This document shows, in pieces, positions 36,143-46,695 of a stretch of DNA of 64,000 nucleotides. The translations under genes and the position numbers were made by a program. Below the pieces are notes generated by a model, which ran no database searches, had not been told where the DNA came from, and worked only from the letters and a program-made list of their open reading frames with translations. Position 1 is the stretch's first letter; each line of letters begins with the position of its first letter. This DNA comes from Rhizophagus irregularis (Eukaryota > Glomeromycota > Glomeromycetes > Glomerales > Glomeraceae): contig NC_089448.1 of assembly GCF_026210795.1 (NCBI RefSeq), positions 2,046,001-2,110,000 of the forward strand. The letters are read 5' to 3'.

Positions 36143-37546
36143 ATGGCTACAAAGCGTGGCGAGAAACGAAGAATTGACGATAATGAAAGATTTTCAAAAC
36201 GTAGTACTGAGGGTAGCGAAGCTGAGAAGCGAGTGAGAATATCCGATGATAGTGTTGATGGTATATATGACATAATATGTATCATATTCTTTATAAAAGA
36301 AATTATATAATATATAGTTAAATTATATTTTATTGTTAAAGTTAATAAAAAAACAATAGAAAAACTATTAAGAACCAATTCGCAGATAATTTCTAAGCTT
36401 GAAGTTCTTATCACCGGACAAAAAAATCTCGAAACCCGTCTCTCGAGCATAGAAAAAAAGCTCAACGATAATAACAAAAATAATAATAATACAATAGATC
36501 CGGAGTATGTAAAGGTAATAAAGATGAATATTATTTAATGTAAACCTGAAATGCTAACCTCGTTTGATTAGGAGCTCGTTAAGAAGGTGTCAAAAATTTT
36601 ATTTGAAAATTTTGTTTATCCTTCGCAAGACGAGTACAAACTCGCTACCGAAAAATATTTAAAAAGACGAAAATCCGGAATTTATGCGCCAGTTCAAAAA
36701 AATCAATGGATTATTTTTTTCGAAAAAAAAAATTGCCCCGACTGTAAGTTAAAGCAATTATGAATTTTATTAAATTTCATACTAACATTTTTTTTTAATA
36801 GTTAGTACAACAACATAGAAGCATACGAGGGACGTTCACGTCTAGAGTTAAAGACGTTATGTATTCTGTTTTCGAAGCGACTGGGCATAAATTACCGTCT
36901 ATTAATACTCAGGCTAGTCCGTCAAAGATTCAGGAATGGAAGAGTAAGGCGGAGGTGAAAAGATGTTACAACAACCTATTTAAAAAGGTTAAAGATGGGC
37001 AACCTACGACATATATGTCGCTGATAATTGATAAGTTGCGAAAAGAAAATAAAAATCCCTCAAAAACACAAATAGCGTATGCGATTAGCATATGTGAAAC
37101 GTACTTAAATCCTAATAATCAAAACATTCAAATGAGCGAAAGTATAATGAAGTCGAAGATAATCAACAACTTAGTAAGTTTTTAATTTACAATTTGCAAA
37201 ATGTGAATTATTTGAATTACAGTTTATTTATTTATTTATTGATTTTTAGCAAAAGTTGGAAAATAGGGATAAATTTACACATTCGGACGATGATTCTCAT
37301 GATGGTAATGATGTAGACGATGGTGGTGATAGAGCAGCTGACGATAGAGCAGGTGCGGCTGATGATGATGTGACTAACGATGGTGCGGCTAACGATGATG
37401 CGGCCAACGATGGTACGGCCAACGATGGTGCGGCCAATGATGGCATAGCTGACGATGATATACTTTCTATTGACTCTTATAACACGGAGGAGGAAGGTCG
37501 GTATGTAAATAGTTTATTAGAGAATTATGGGTTGCATAAAAAATAA
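36143..37546 (+). CDS. Coiled-coil / acidic-tail protein of unknown function, 375 aa, 5 exons
   Basis: Exons 36143-36260, 36342-36514, 36572-36743, 36806-37173, 37250-37546; all GT-AG, 376 codons, TAA at 37544. The N-terminus is basic (MATKRGEKRRIDD). Residues 40-85 form a coiled coil (KLEVLITGQKNLETRLSSIE). The middle contains KYLKRRKSGIYAPVQKNQW and RSIRGTFTSRVKDVMYSVF, resembling a DNA-binding or BEN-like helical domain, but I cannot assign it. The tail has AANDDAANDGTANDGAANDG repeats, strongly acidic. It is divergent from the Plavaka transposase and lies between the same inner inverted repeats. It is most likely a second transposon-encoded protein, perhaps a transposase partner; that is inference. 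Confidence 0.75.
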
Positions 37547-37601
37547 ATATTATTTTTTATATATATCACACGTAATAGCATTTTTTTTACCATAATTAAT
37601 A

Positions 37602-37870
37602 TAGTTTTAATAAATAAAATGGTTATTAATTCTTAACAACACGGGTGTGACATAAATAAATCGTGGCTGAAATTTGTGTTCAATTTGTGTTCAATTTGTG
37701 TTGATAATTCTGGTAAAAATTTGTTAATTTTGGCCAAATTTCGTTAAATTTGTTAAATTTGTGTTGAATTTGTGTTGATAATTTTTAATTTATCACGAGG
37801 GGATAATATTTAGTAATTGTGCATATACAATTTCTGTGATTTTTTAAAATGCGGATTTCCGTAATTTTAC
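37602..37870. repeat. Inner inverted repeat, right arm
   Basis: Reverse complement of 31741-31940 over about 200 bp (37622-37822), starting 76 bp beyond the stop codon of the partner gene. Weaker similarity reaches about 37870. Confidence 0.85.
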
Positions 37871-38690
37871 GATATCGTATTTTCTGGCCAATCAAATTAG
37901 GCTGATCCTTGCATGTGATTTAATCATTTAATCATTTAATCATGCACGCGTTTTTGTCTTATTTATTTTTGTTTCTTATTTCTTTATTCTTTTGTTCAAT
38001 ATTTTTAATTTTTTGTCTCTTCTTTCTATTATTTCTTTAATTATATACAATATATTTACATATATTTCATAATTTATTGCTTTGCAGGTATAGAAATATT
38101 TGTTTATTAATACTAATTATTTTCATTTTTTTTTACCTCTTTGTTATTTTGTATCGTAATACTAACAATAATATCCATGTTTCCTTTATTCCTTTTTACT
38201 TGTACTTTAATACTAACGATACTAACAATACTAACAACATGTTTATTTTTTCCTTTCTCTTTATTTCTTTATTCTTTTGTTCAATTACTTTGCAGGTATA
38301 GAAATATTTATTTATTAATACTAATTATTTTAATATTAACGCGTTTTTTTTTTACCTCTTTGTTACTTTATGTCGTAATACTAACAATACTATCTACGTT
38401 TCCTTTATTTCTTTTTACTTGTACTTTAATACTAACGATAATATCCATGTTTCTTTTACTCCTTTTACTGTTTCTTTAACTCTTTTTACCTTAATACTAA
38501 CAATAATAACAATATTTCTTTTATCTTTATATCTAATACTAACGTTACTATAGCTGTTTCTCTTCTTTTTACGTCTAATAATATTGTTACTCTACTCTTT
38601 CTCTTTTTTACTTTTATGTATTCTGTATATATTAATAAATACTTGTAATTTTTTATGATTATATCTAATAAAACATACATTATATAAACT
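37871..38690. repeat. Pyrimidine-rich region with long direct repeat
   Basis: A stretch of about 150 bp starting tttgcaggtatagaaatatt at 38082 recurs at 38289 (offset 207). Within and around it, taatactaacaataatatcc-type units repeat many times. Overlapping hydrophobic open frames are low-complexity artefacts. No gene. Confidence 0.65.
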
Positions 38691-38699
38691 TATAGTACA

Positions 38700-39175
38700 G
38701 AAAATGAAGTATTATTTATCGAAATATTTTGAAATATTACGAAATATTAAGTTGTGTAAAATCACAGAATATTACGAATCGTCAAATTATGGAACATTAC
38801 GCATCATAGAATTTCGAAATATTTTAAAAAGTTGCGAAGTATTACGCAGTAAAATTACGGAATATTACGAATCGTAAAATTATGAAGCCTTGCATACAGT
38901 AATATTTCGAAATATTTTAAAAAGTTACAAAATATTACGCTTACGCAAACTTGCGGCAGGTCTGAAAACTTACGAAATATTATGTAAAATTATGAAATAT
39001 TGTGAACCGCAAAATTACGGAATATTACAAATCGTAAAATTACGAAGCTTTGCATATCGTAATATTTCGAAATATTTTAAAAAGTTACGAAATATTACGC
39101 TTACGCAAACTTGCGGCGGGTCTGGAAGCTTATGAAATATTATGATGTGTAAACTTGCGCAACTTTTCGCACTAT
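38700..39175. repeat. Right subterminal repeats of the 9.5-kb element
   Basis: Many gaaatattacg and atcgtaaaattacg units. A block of about 100 bp (gcatacagtaatatttcgaa ...) at 38890 recurs at about 39053 (offset about 162). Motifs match the left subterminal array. Confidence 0.8.
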
Positions 39176-40535
39176 ATAATTTCCTGATGACTTACCTGGA
39201 AAAATAGATGATGTGAATTCTAAAGAAGAGTTAGAGCGTCAACTTGTTTTATTTTTTGTTTCATGTAAGCAGCAAAATGGAGCTGAATATTCAGTACAAT
39301 CAATAAAATCAGCAAGATTTGCTATTGCACGACATATCAACACATATTCTAAAATTCGTCCACAAGAAATTACAAATAAAAATATATATTCTGAATTATA
39401 TAACGCAATTACTGGCAAGATCAAACTTTTAACTGATCAGGGATTAGGTGAAATACATGGTGCAGATGCTTTTACTCAAGATGAGATTAGGAAAATTATT
39501 AATCATCCCACAATGCAACCAGATTCACCAAAAGGACTTATACGACGCATATTTTGGCATAATGCTTTTGAATTAGCTCTTCGAGGTGGAGAGCATTATA
39601 ATCTAAAAATACAACAATTTAAAAAAAGAAAGGATGGTGGTATTGACGTTACATTTTATAGATCTAAGTGTAATCAGAGATCTTTAAGTGAATCTAATTC
39701 TAAAGCTGAAGTAATTTCAATACCTGCTGATAATGCTGTTATTCAAGATTATGAGCTTTATTTTAGTAAAAGACCACCAATTTGTGAAGATGCATTTTAC
39801 TTGCAACCTTGCAACAATAATGAAGGTAATTATTTATTATGTAGTAATTTATTATTTTTTTTACCTTTCTTTTAATTTCAAATAGTTGAGTTTACGGGTT
39901 ATTGGTTCAAATCTGCTCAAATGGGAGAAAAATTGGTAAAAGGACTTATGAAAGAAATTGCAACAATAACTGAAATCGATTGTGATAAAAGAAAGTTCAC
40001 AAATCATAGTGGACGAAAAACCTTTATTCAAATTTCAAAAAGTGAAGGAATTAGTGATAATGATGTGATGTCTGTGTCACGGCATAAAAATCCTCACTCT
40101 TTGGCTTATTATGAACGTCCTAAGTCTATATTGCAGCAAAATACATTATCGCAAATTAATTCTTTAATTTATAATGGTAAGAAAAGAATTGCACCTGTGG
40201 TTTTAATGTAAAAGTAATATACAATATATTTATTAATTTTCTTTTCATTAGATACATTATTGTCAAATGACAAAACTGCAAATTCTTTTTTTTCAACCTT
40301 AGAAATTTTTAATGGTAAGATTTAACTTATGAACTAATAATTCTTATGGTATAAAAAATTTAATTTTTTTTTAGAATCACGGTCACCACTTCAGCAGCTC
40401 AACTCAAACGATTTAAACGAATTAAATGATGATCAACAAAATCAAGAAATTAACGGAAATGATGAGACCATTAAAAAAATTCTCCATGGGAATGTTTTTC
40501 AGAATTGTAATATTACATTCAATGTGAATAAATGA

Positions 40536-40862
40536 TTTTTATACGAATTTTATTATATGTACACTTATAAATAGCTTATTTTAATAATATAAAGTATAAA
40601 TAGCTTATATAAAGTATAAATGGTTTATTATGATATTATAAAGTATAAATAAAATATCTAAAAATATAGTATGTTATGATCATATGTACCCGAACGATAA
40701 TTAAACATTATTGTCTTTAAAAAGTGTTTATTTATTTGTTTATTAATTGAATAAAGTGCGAGAGAGTTATTTTTTAAATGTTTTTGTTGTAAATTAATAA
40801 AAGAATAAAATACCATCACGTGCCAGACGTACGAATCTTCGGATTAAATAATAAATTATGCA
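40536..40862. other. Intergenic, AT-rich
   Basis: 3' flank of the Crypton gene. Short repeats of agtataaatagcttat at 40590-40650. Nothing else seen. Confidence 0.45.
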
Positions 40863-41266
40863 CCCTTTATTGTGCAAGGTTCGTGGCGCAGCAAATTTTT
40901 AAAAAACATCATTTTAAAAGGAATTTTTTCTTTGACAAAATTTTTAAACTTATGTTGTATATATAATTTCACCTGCTCTGCAAGTTTACTTAAGATTTGG
41001 AAGAAGGCTACGAATGCTGATTATGAAATGATTGATTTTACCGTCTTTGTTGATCGTTTTCAAAAATGGATTCCGTGAAAGAAAAATTTTTTGTTAAATA
41101 AGTCAATAATGATATTTAAAATCGCCTTGTCACTCTAAGTAAACTTGAAAAGCAGCAAAAATTACATCTATCTAGTAATTTTTGAAGTTATATGTATTTT
41201 CTCTTTATAATTTTCGTTGCGCCACAATTTGCCAGCTGCGCCACGAACCTAGCACACAAAAAAGGG
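40863..41266. mobile_element. Inverted-repeat MITE, 404 bp
   Basis: The left end CCCTTTATTGTGC followed by AGGTTCGTGGCGCAGC is inverted at 41234-41266 (gctgcgccacgaacct ... aaaaaaggg). Flanks atgca (40858-40862) and ataca (41267-41271) could be a 5-bp target duplication with one mismatch. The open frame inside has no domain. It ends about 120 bp before the first kinase gene. Confidence 0.65.
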
Positions 41267-41385
41267 ATACAAACAAATGCATAAATTACGTAATGTTTGT
41301 ATTACTAATAAATTACACATAAATTACATGACAAATAAGACTTTTTTCCTTTCCAATTATTTTGGCAGAAAGAACTACTAAAGCT

Positions 41386-44300
41386 ATGGAGCTAGCATCA
41401 TCAATAGATATTCCTTTTGCACAATTCATTCGGCTTATTAGAATTGTATCTGAAATTTTTTTAAATGTCACGGATTTATATAATAGGTCATCTCAGCATA
41501 ATAAAAATATTACCAAGATTTTGATGGAACGTATCTCTATAGCAAACGTCTCTGTTAATATTTTACAAGCGAGAAAAGATTTATTAAATACAACTTACTA
41601 TAAAAGCTTACAAAGATTAGTTCAAGTTCTTCAGGATATGAAAAAATTTATTGAAAATATAACACAATATAATATAATGCAAAGATATTTAGAAAAAAAA
41701 GTAGTTGAAAATGAATTTAAAGAATTATGTGAAAAATATGATAACAGTATTAATGTGTTAAACTTTCACTTATTGGTTAATTTTAAGTTTAATGCCCAAG
41801 AGGAAGATGACATAATTATTGGTGCTGTTGAGCTAGCAACGTCAGTTTCTAATATTTTTTCAAATTATACAGAATTATATAAGTCATCTCAGCATTATGA
41901 TTATATTACCAAGATTTTGAAACATATCTTTGTAGCAAACATCTCTGTTAATATTTTACAAGCGAAAAAGGATTTATTAACCTCAAATTATTATAAAAGT
42001 TTACAAGGATTGGATCAAGTTCTTCATAATATGATTAAATATATTGAAGAAATAAAGCAAAAGAATTTAAAGAATAAAATGATCAAAAAAAAATTCCCAG
42101 AATTATGTGAAGAATATGATAGTAGTATTAGTTTGTTAAATTTTAACTTATTGGTTGATTTAATGTTTAGCGACCAAGAGGAAAATTATGATACAATTTT
42201 TGATGCTGTTGAGCTAGCAACGTCAGTATCCGATATTTTTTCAAAATCTACAGAATCAAATGGATCAACTCAGCATAATAAAAACATTGCCAAGATTTTG
42301 ACGGAACGTGTATCTGCAGTAATTACCTCTGTTAATATTTTACAAGCGAGAGAGGAATCATTAACTTCGACGTACTATAAAGGTTTACAAAGGTTGATTC
42401 AAGTTCTTCATAGTATGAAAAAATTTATTGGAGAAATAGTGCAACATAGTAAAATGCAAATGTATTTAGTAGGAAATAAAAAGATCAAAAAAGAATTTAA
42501 AGATTTATGTGAAGAATATGATAGTAGTATTAATTTGTTAAATTTTAACTTATTGGTTGATTTTATGTCTAATTCCCAAGAAAATAAGATTGTGAAAAAA
42601 GATATAGCACAACTTATAAAATTTCTAGTTTTAGCAAAAAATACGAACTTGGTCAATGAGCAGGTCAACGAAATTGCAGTAGTTATGCAAATGGTGCAAA
42701 ACAATAAAAAAGGAAATATAAACCAAATTCAAAACAAAATTGATAATCTGCCTTCATTTCCATACGAAGATTATGAAGAAGCTTACGAAGAAATATGTAG
42801 TGATAAATTGAGAAAATATGTTCATGTAAAAACAGAAGAGGAATTTGCCTTTAAAGTTTTGGATCAAGATCATATTAATGATGTTAAAAATCTAGTCGCA
42901 CTTTTTATGAAACATAAAGTTTGTCAAAATATCATTAAATTTTATGGTCTTACTAGTAATGGAGTTAAAACTTATTTAATAACTGAATGGGCAGAAAATG
43001 GAAACTTGCGTAATTATATTCTTAACCGTGGACAGAATATTGAATTAAAATTGAAAATAAGAATCGCTTATGATATTGCTAAAGGTTTGAATTTCCTTGA
43101 TTCTGTCAAAGTAAGGATTGCATTTTTAATTTATTTCTTTATATATGTATATATATCGTTTTGAACTTTGAAATTTCCTTTCAACAGGTGATCCATCGAG
43201 ACATTAGATCTGAAAATATAGTAATTACACATCACGATATTGCCAAAATTACAAATTTTAAGTTTAGTAGAATATTTGATGAAGCTACTTGTAATATAGC
43301 CATAAACAAAGAATGCGTTCGGTATAGTGCTCCTGAAATGTTAAGAAGAGAAATGACAGAAGAACAGTACTATACTAAATATAATTCAAAATGTGAAGTT
43401 TATAGTTTTGGTATTCTCCTTTGGGAGATTGCAGAATGTAAGATTCCATACGAGAAATTTGAAGATATTTTGGAAATTACAAGAAAAGTAGTAGATGGTT
43501 ATCGAGAAAAATTTACATCTAGTAATGTTATTCCAGAAAAATATCAAAATCTTGTGAATAAATCTGTTGATCCAAACCCGGATTCACGACCTATATTCTC
43601 AATGATGTTAACAGATCTTCAGGATATTTATAAAAGTTACTCCAATTCTCTGAATAATAACAGATCTTCTCCCGTGCAAAAAACGACTCAAAGCACAATT
43701 GTAGCAGAAGAAGATTATGAAATTAACAGGGACTTAGGCTTATATTATGAAAATAGAGCTGGTACTGAAAAAGATGATGAAAAAAATGAGGTTAAAACAT
43801 TTGAATTGATTCTCAAAAATGCGGGATGTGATAAAGTCAATTTTATGTCTTATAAGGAATTAGAAAATATTGTGCCACTTGTCAAAGGAGGATTTGGAGA
43901 AATTATGAAAGCATTTTGGACTAAAAAAAAGAGTCATGTCATTTGTAAAAAATTAATTAGAACTACTGATTTAAAACATAATTTATTAGATGCATTTATT
44001 CATGAACTAAAAATACATTTGCGACTTGATTACTATAATGATAGAATTATACGTTGCCTAGGCATTAGCTTTGGTAATTGTTCTCCGTCATTTATGTTCA
44101 TTTTATCATTATAATCATTTTATTTATTATAATGAATTTTTCTTTTAGATAAAAATGCAAATGAATATCTTCTTATATTGCAATATGCTAATGATGGTGA
44201 TCTTCAAAACTATCTTCAAAAAAAATTTGGTAAATTGACTTGGGATGATAAGAAAAAATTAGCATTTCAGATTGCAGATGGTTTAAATTACCTACATAAT

Positions 44301-46695
44301 GAAGATGTTTTACATAGGGATCTAGTAAGTACAATTTTTCATTATTAATAAATATAATGTAATTTACTAATAATATAATTAATAATATTATTATTTTTAT
44401 CTTTAGCATTCCAAAAATATTGTTATTCATGATGGTAATGCTAAAATTACAGATTTTGGTATTTCAAAAATTCAAAATAGTCAAAAATCAACAGCTTATA
44501 TTGGTAATTTTGGTATTATTGCTTATATGGAGCCAAAACGTATTCTTGATAGAAACTTTCCATATACCAAATCTTCAGATATTTATAGTTTTGGTGTATT
44601 GATGTGGGAAATTTCAAGTGGATGTCCTCCATTTAAAAGTAGTGATAATATAATTACACTTGGTCTTGCCATTAATAGTGGTACTCGTGAAACTACAATT
44701 TCTGGTACTCCCGAGGAATATAAAGAACTTTATAAAAAATGCTGGAAACAAGAACCTGAACAAAGACCAGCTATTAGTGAAGTATTGGGTGGACTTGAAA
44801 GAATGGGTATGTAAAATATATTTATTTTATTAAGCTACATTAATTATTAATTATATGACTGTTACATAGTAAAATCTTCGGATAATAATACAATTCCGAC
44901 ATCAAAAATGGAGGCTAATCGTGATGATGATTATCTACGCAGTAAGTTTATTAATTAATTTAGTAATAATCAAATATCATTATTTTAAAATAACAGCTAA
45001 TTATGGTTTTTAAATCTAGTCGATTCTTAATTAACGAATAATTGTATTTTACAAATTAATAAATTAAAATTTTTAAATATGCTATAACCAAAATTGATAC
45101 ATTCAGTATATTAAATTTTATATTATCAATATTTTTAGGAAATTATTTATATTGAGGTATATTTATAAACTGAATATCGGTTATAGATTAATCTCATTTT
45201 TCTTTTGCAAGTTAATCATGTGTATAAAAGCGTCCCATATACATTATTATAACCTCCTTTAGGATAAGTCAATAAGGTGTTTTCACTGTAATAAATTTAA
45301 TTTTTTGTCGTCCCGAGATTTTATAAATACTGTAAATTTAGATACTTGGTTGAGGACCCGAACAATACTAATATAGGTAGGAGCTGAAGATGCGTCGTCA
45401 TCTTAGTAGCTATCAATATGTTAGAATTTGGGAATGCGTACAATCATCAAAAAATTTTGATAAGGTTAGAATTTGATTTTGCGTAATTTTGATTGGATTT
45501 TAGGATGGTAAGATGTTGGTTTTGCCTATTTTTTGGTACATTTTGGAAATAAGTTTCCTTTTTTTGTAATAATTTTACATTTTTAATTTTATTTAACGAT
45601 CATCTTAAAATAACTTTTTTTTTTTCGAAAAAAAATATTTTCTGTATTGCATACATAATGTTTTATTGGAAATATGGTAAAGAGTGATTGGCTAAACATA
45701 AATACGTTACTCATATTATTAATGCAAAAAAGTAGCATGTATATGTGGGAAAGAAATCAAATTAAACCGTAGATATGAAGAAGATTATTTAAATAGACAT
45801 GTAGTATGTTAAGGATGTAAAGCAGACAAAGACAGAGAACAATTTGATACAACTAATAAAAGAGCCAATTAAAATTTTAAAAACTGACTTGAAGTTAGAG
45901 GATTAGAATGCGTATTTTGTAAAAATTTCAGGGGTTAGGAGCTATAAATGCGTACTGATCATAGTCAAAAGTGCTGCGTACAGCTAATAGTAAAATTTTT
46001 TTTCTGGACCTTAGTATTGTTCGGGGTCCTCTTGGTTGTCGGTATATTAATTTTAGATCTCATTATTGAAAAAGGTTTTGTAAGATGTATCATGATTCAA
46101 CCGTAACTTTTTTTCCCGGGTTTACCCTATCCGGTTATGTCATCAGATTTTTGCCAAAATGCTGACCGTAATTTCGGCAGAAATAATGTGATGCTAATAT
46201 TCGGTCCGAAATTATTGAAATTAGAGCATAAATTAATTTGAGTCGTATAATATGCTGCGTCAAATATATTACGAATTATTAGCTGTAAGCATCTCTTACA
46301 GGGCTGAAATTATAATAAAATTATCAAAATTATTCGGCCTATTCAAATTTTTTTTTTGAAATTCTTTAATGAAACATTTATTGAAATTTTCTTTATTTTG
46401 TATATTCGGAAAGGTCCTAGACAGCTAGACTATTGAAAAAAAAGTAATGCAAAACTTTCAGTTTTTTTTTAACAAAAGTAATGTACTGTACTAAATGTTT
46501 CTTTTTTTTTAAATTTATAGGTTTTGGCCAGAATCAGCTCGAACCATTGGATGGTAATATTTCTTTATAATACTACAAAAAAAAAAGCGTTTTTAATAAT
46601 TTTTTTCCCTTTTTTTGTAGAAATCCATTAAAGTTACTAATATTTAAGAATTTGCACATTTTTTTTTAGATCATATTGACAACATCCCGGTGTGA
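41386..46695 (+). CDS. Triple helical-bundle - pseudokinase - kinase protein, 1,105 aa, 7 exons
   Basis: Exons 41386-43110, 43188-44073, 44149-44324, 44407-44806, 44870-44941, 46521-46553, 46670-46695; frame kept, TGA at 46693. First in-frame ATG at 41386; a tttggcag acceptor at 41367-41368 suggests a missing 5' exon. Residues about 20-400 hold three tandem helical domains (period about 127 residues; each with SVNILQAR/AK, YYK(S/G)LQ, FKxLCExYDxS, LLNFNLLV) resembling the MLKL/HeLo-like four-helix bundle. Residues about 458-725: kinase fold without glycine loop, FAFKVL lysine, HRDIRSEN, but TNF in place of DFG, a pseudokinase. Residues about 790-1060: second kinase with LVKGGFGE loop, VICKKL, HRDLHSKN, ITDFGIS, so apparently active, TKL type. 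Intron 5 (1.58 kb) holds a transposon. The last two small exons rest on splice signals only. Confidence 0.8.
45352..46031. mobile_element. Inverted-repeat transposon, 680 bp, in a kinase-gene intron
   Basis: The left end GAGGACCCGAACAATACTAA is matched by the inverse of the right end, GAGGACCCCGAACAATACTA. It is flanked by perfect 6-bp duplications ttggtt (45346-45351 and 46032-46037). Inside, gttaggagctRWARatgcgt-like motifs repeat near both ends and gttagaatttg...gcgta in the middle. Non-coding, so non-autonomous. Confidence 0.8.

Larger units (their letters stand above)
29659..39185. mobile_element. Composite 9.5-kb DNA transposon with terminal inverted repeats, inside the Crypton gene
   Basis: The left end AGGAAATTTTATAGCGCGAA (29659) and the inverse of the right end, AGGAAATTATATAGTGCGAA (39185), are followed by matching TTGCGYAAGTTTAC. 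Subterminal arrays rich in ttacg/cgtaa lie inside both ends. Contents in order: 50-bp array, Myb/SANT-like gene (-), inner inverted repeat, Plavaka-type transposase gene (-), hairpin, coiled-coil/acidic gene (+), inner inverted repeat, pyrimidine-rich direct repeats, subterminal repeats. Flanks read ATC|...|GAT. If the ends are CAGG/CCTG instead, the flanking AT would be a 2-bp duplication. Confidence 0.75.
29401..40535 (+). pseudogene. Crypton-type tyrosine recombinase gene, split by a 9.5-kb element
   Basis: Exons 29401-29436, 29515-29658, then after the insertion 39186-39825, 39886-40176, 40252-40314, 40375-40535; together 445 codons in one frame. The N-terminal part (YVAPTEEEIKSMQTAARGKA) is the core-binding region. 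The catalytic part shows ALRGGE (Arg), YRSKCNQR (Lys), HSGRKTF (HxxR), SRHKNPHSLAYYERP (His and nucleophile Tyr). All the usual tyrosine-recombinase residues are present, as in Crypton/domesticated-Crypton proteins. The C-terminus ends NCNITFNVNK. The element sits between TTCATC and GATGAC. The 3' part alone has no good start codon, so it is probably inactive unless the element is excised precisely or spliced out. Confidence 0.75.

Noticed and set aside
36034-36477. 147-codon minus-strand frame
   Set aside because: Shadow of exons 1-2 and the pyrimidine-rich leader of the + strand partner gene; its EEIYEKK repeats come from the 21-bp leader repeat.
38077-38680. Hydrophobic frames resembling membrane proteins
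   Set aside because: They arise from pyrimidine-rich direct repeats inside the transposon; no start context, splice structure or conservation between the two repeat copies.
41362-41385. Start of the first kinase gene at TTG 41362
   Set aside because: Not an ATG; the segment contains a likely splice acceptor (tttggcag), so the first ATG at 41386 or an unseen upstream exon is preferred.
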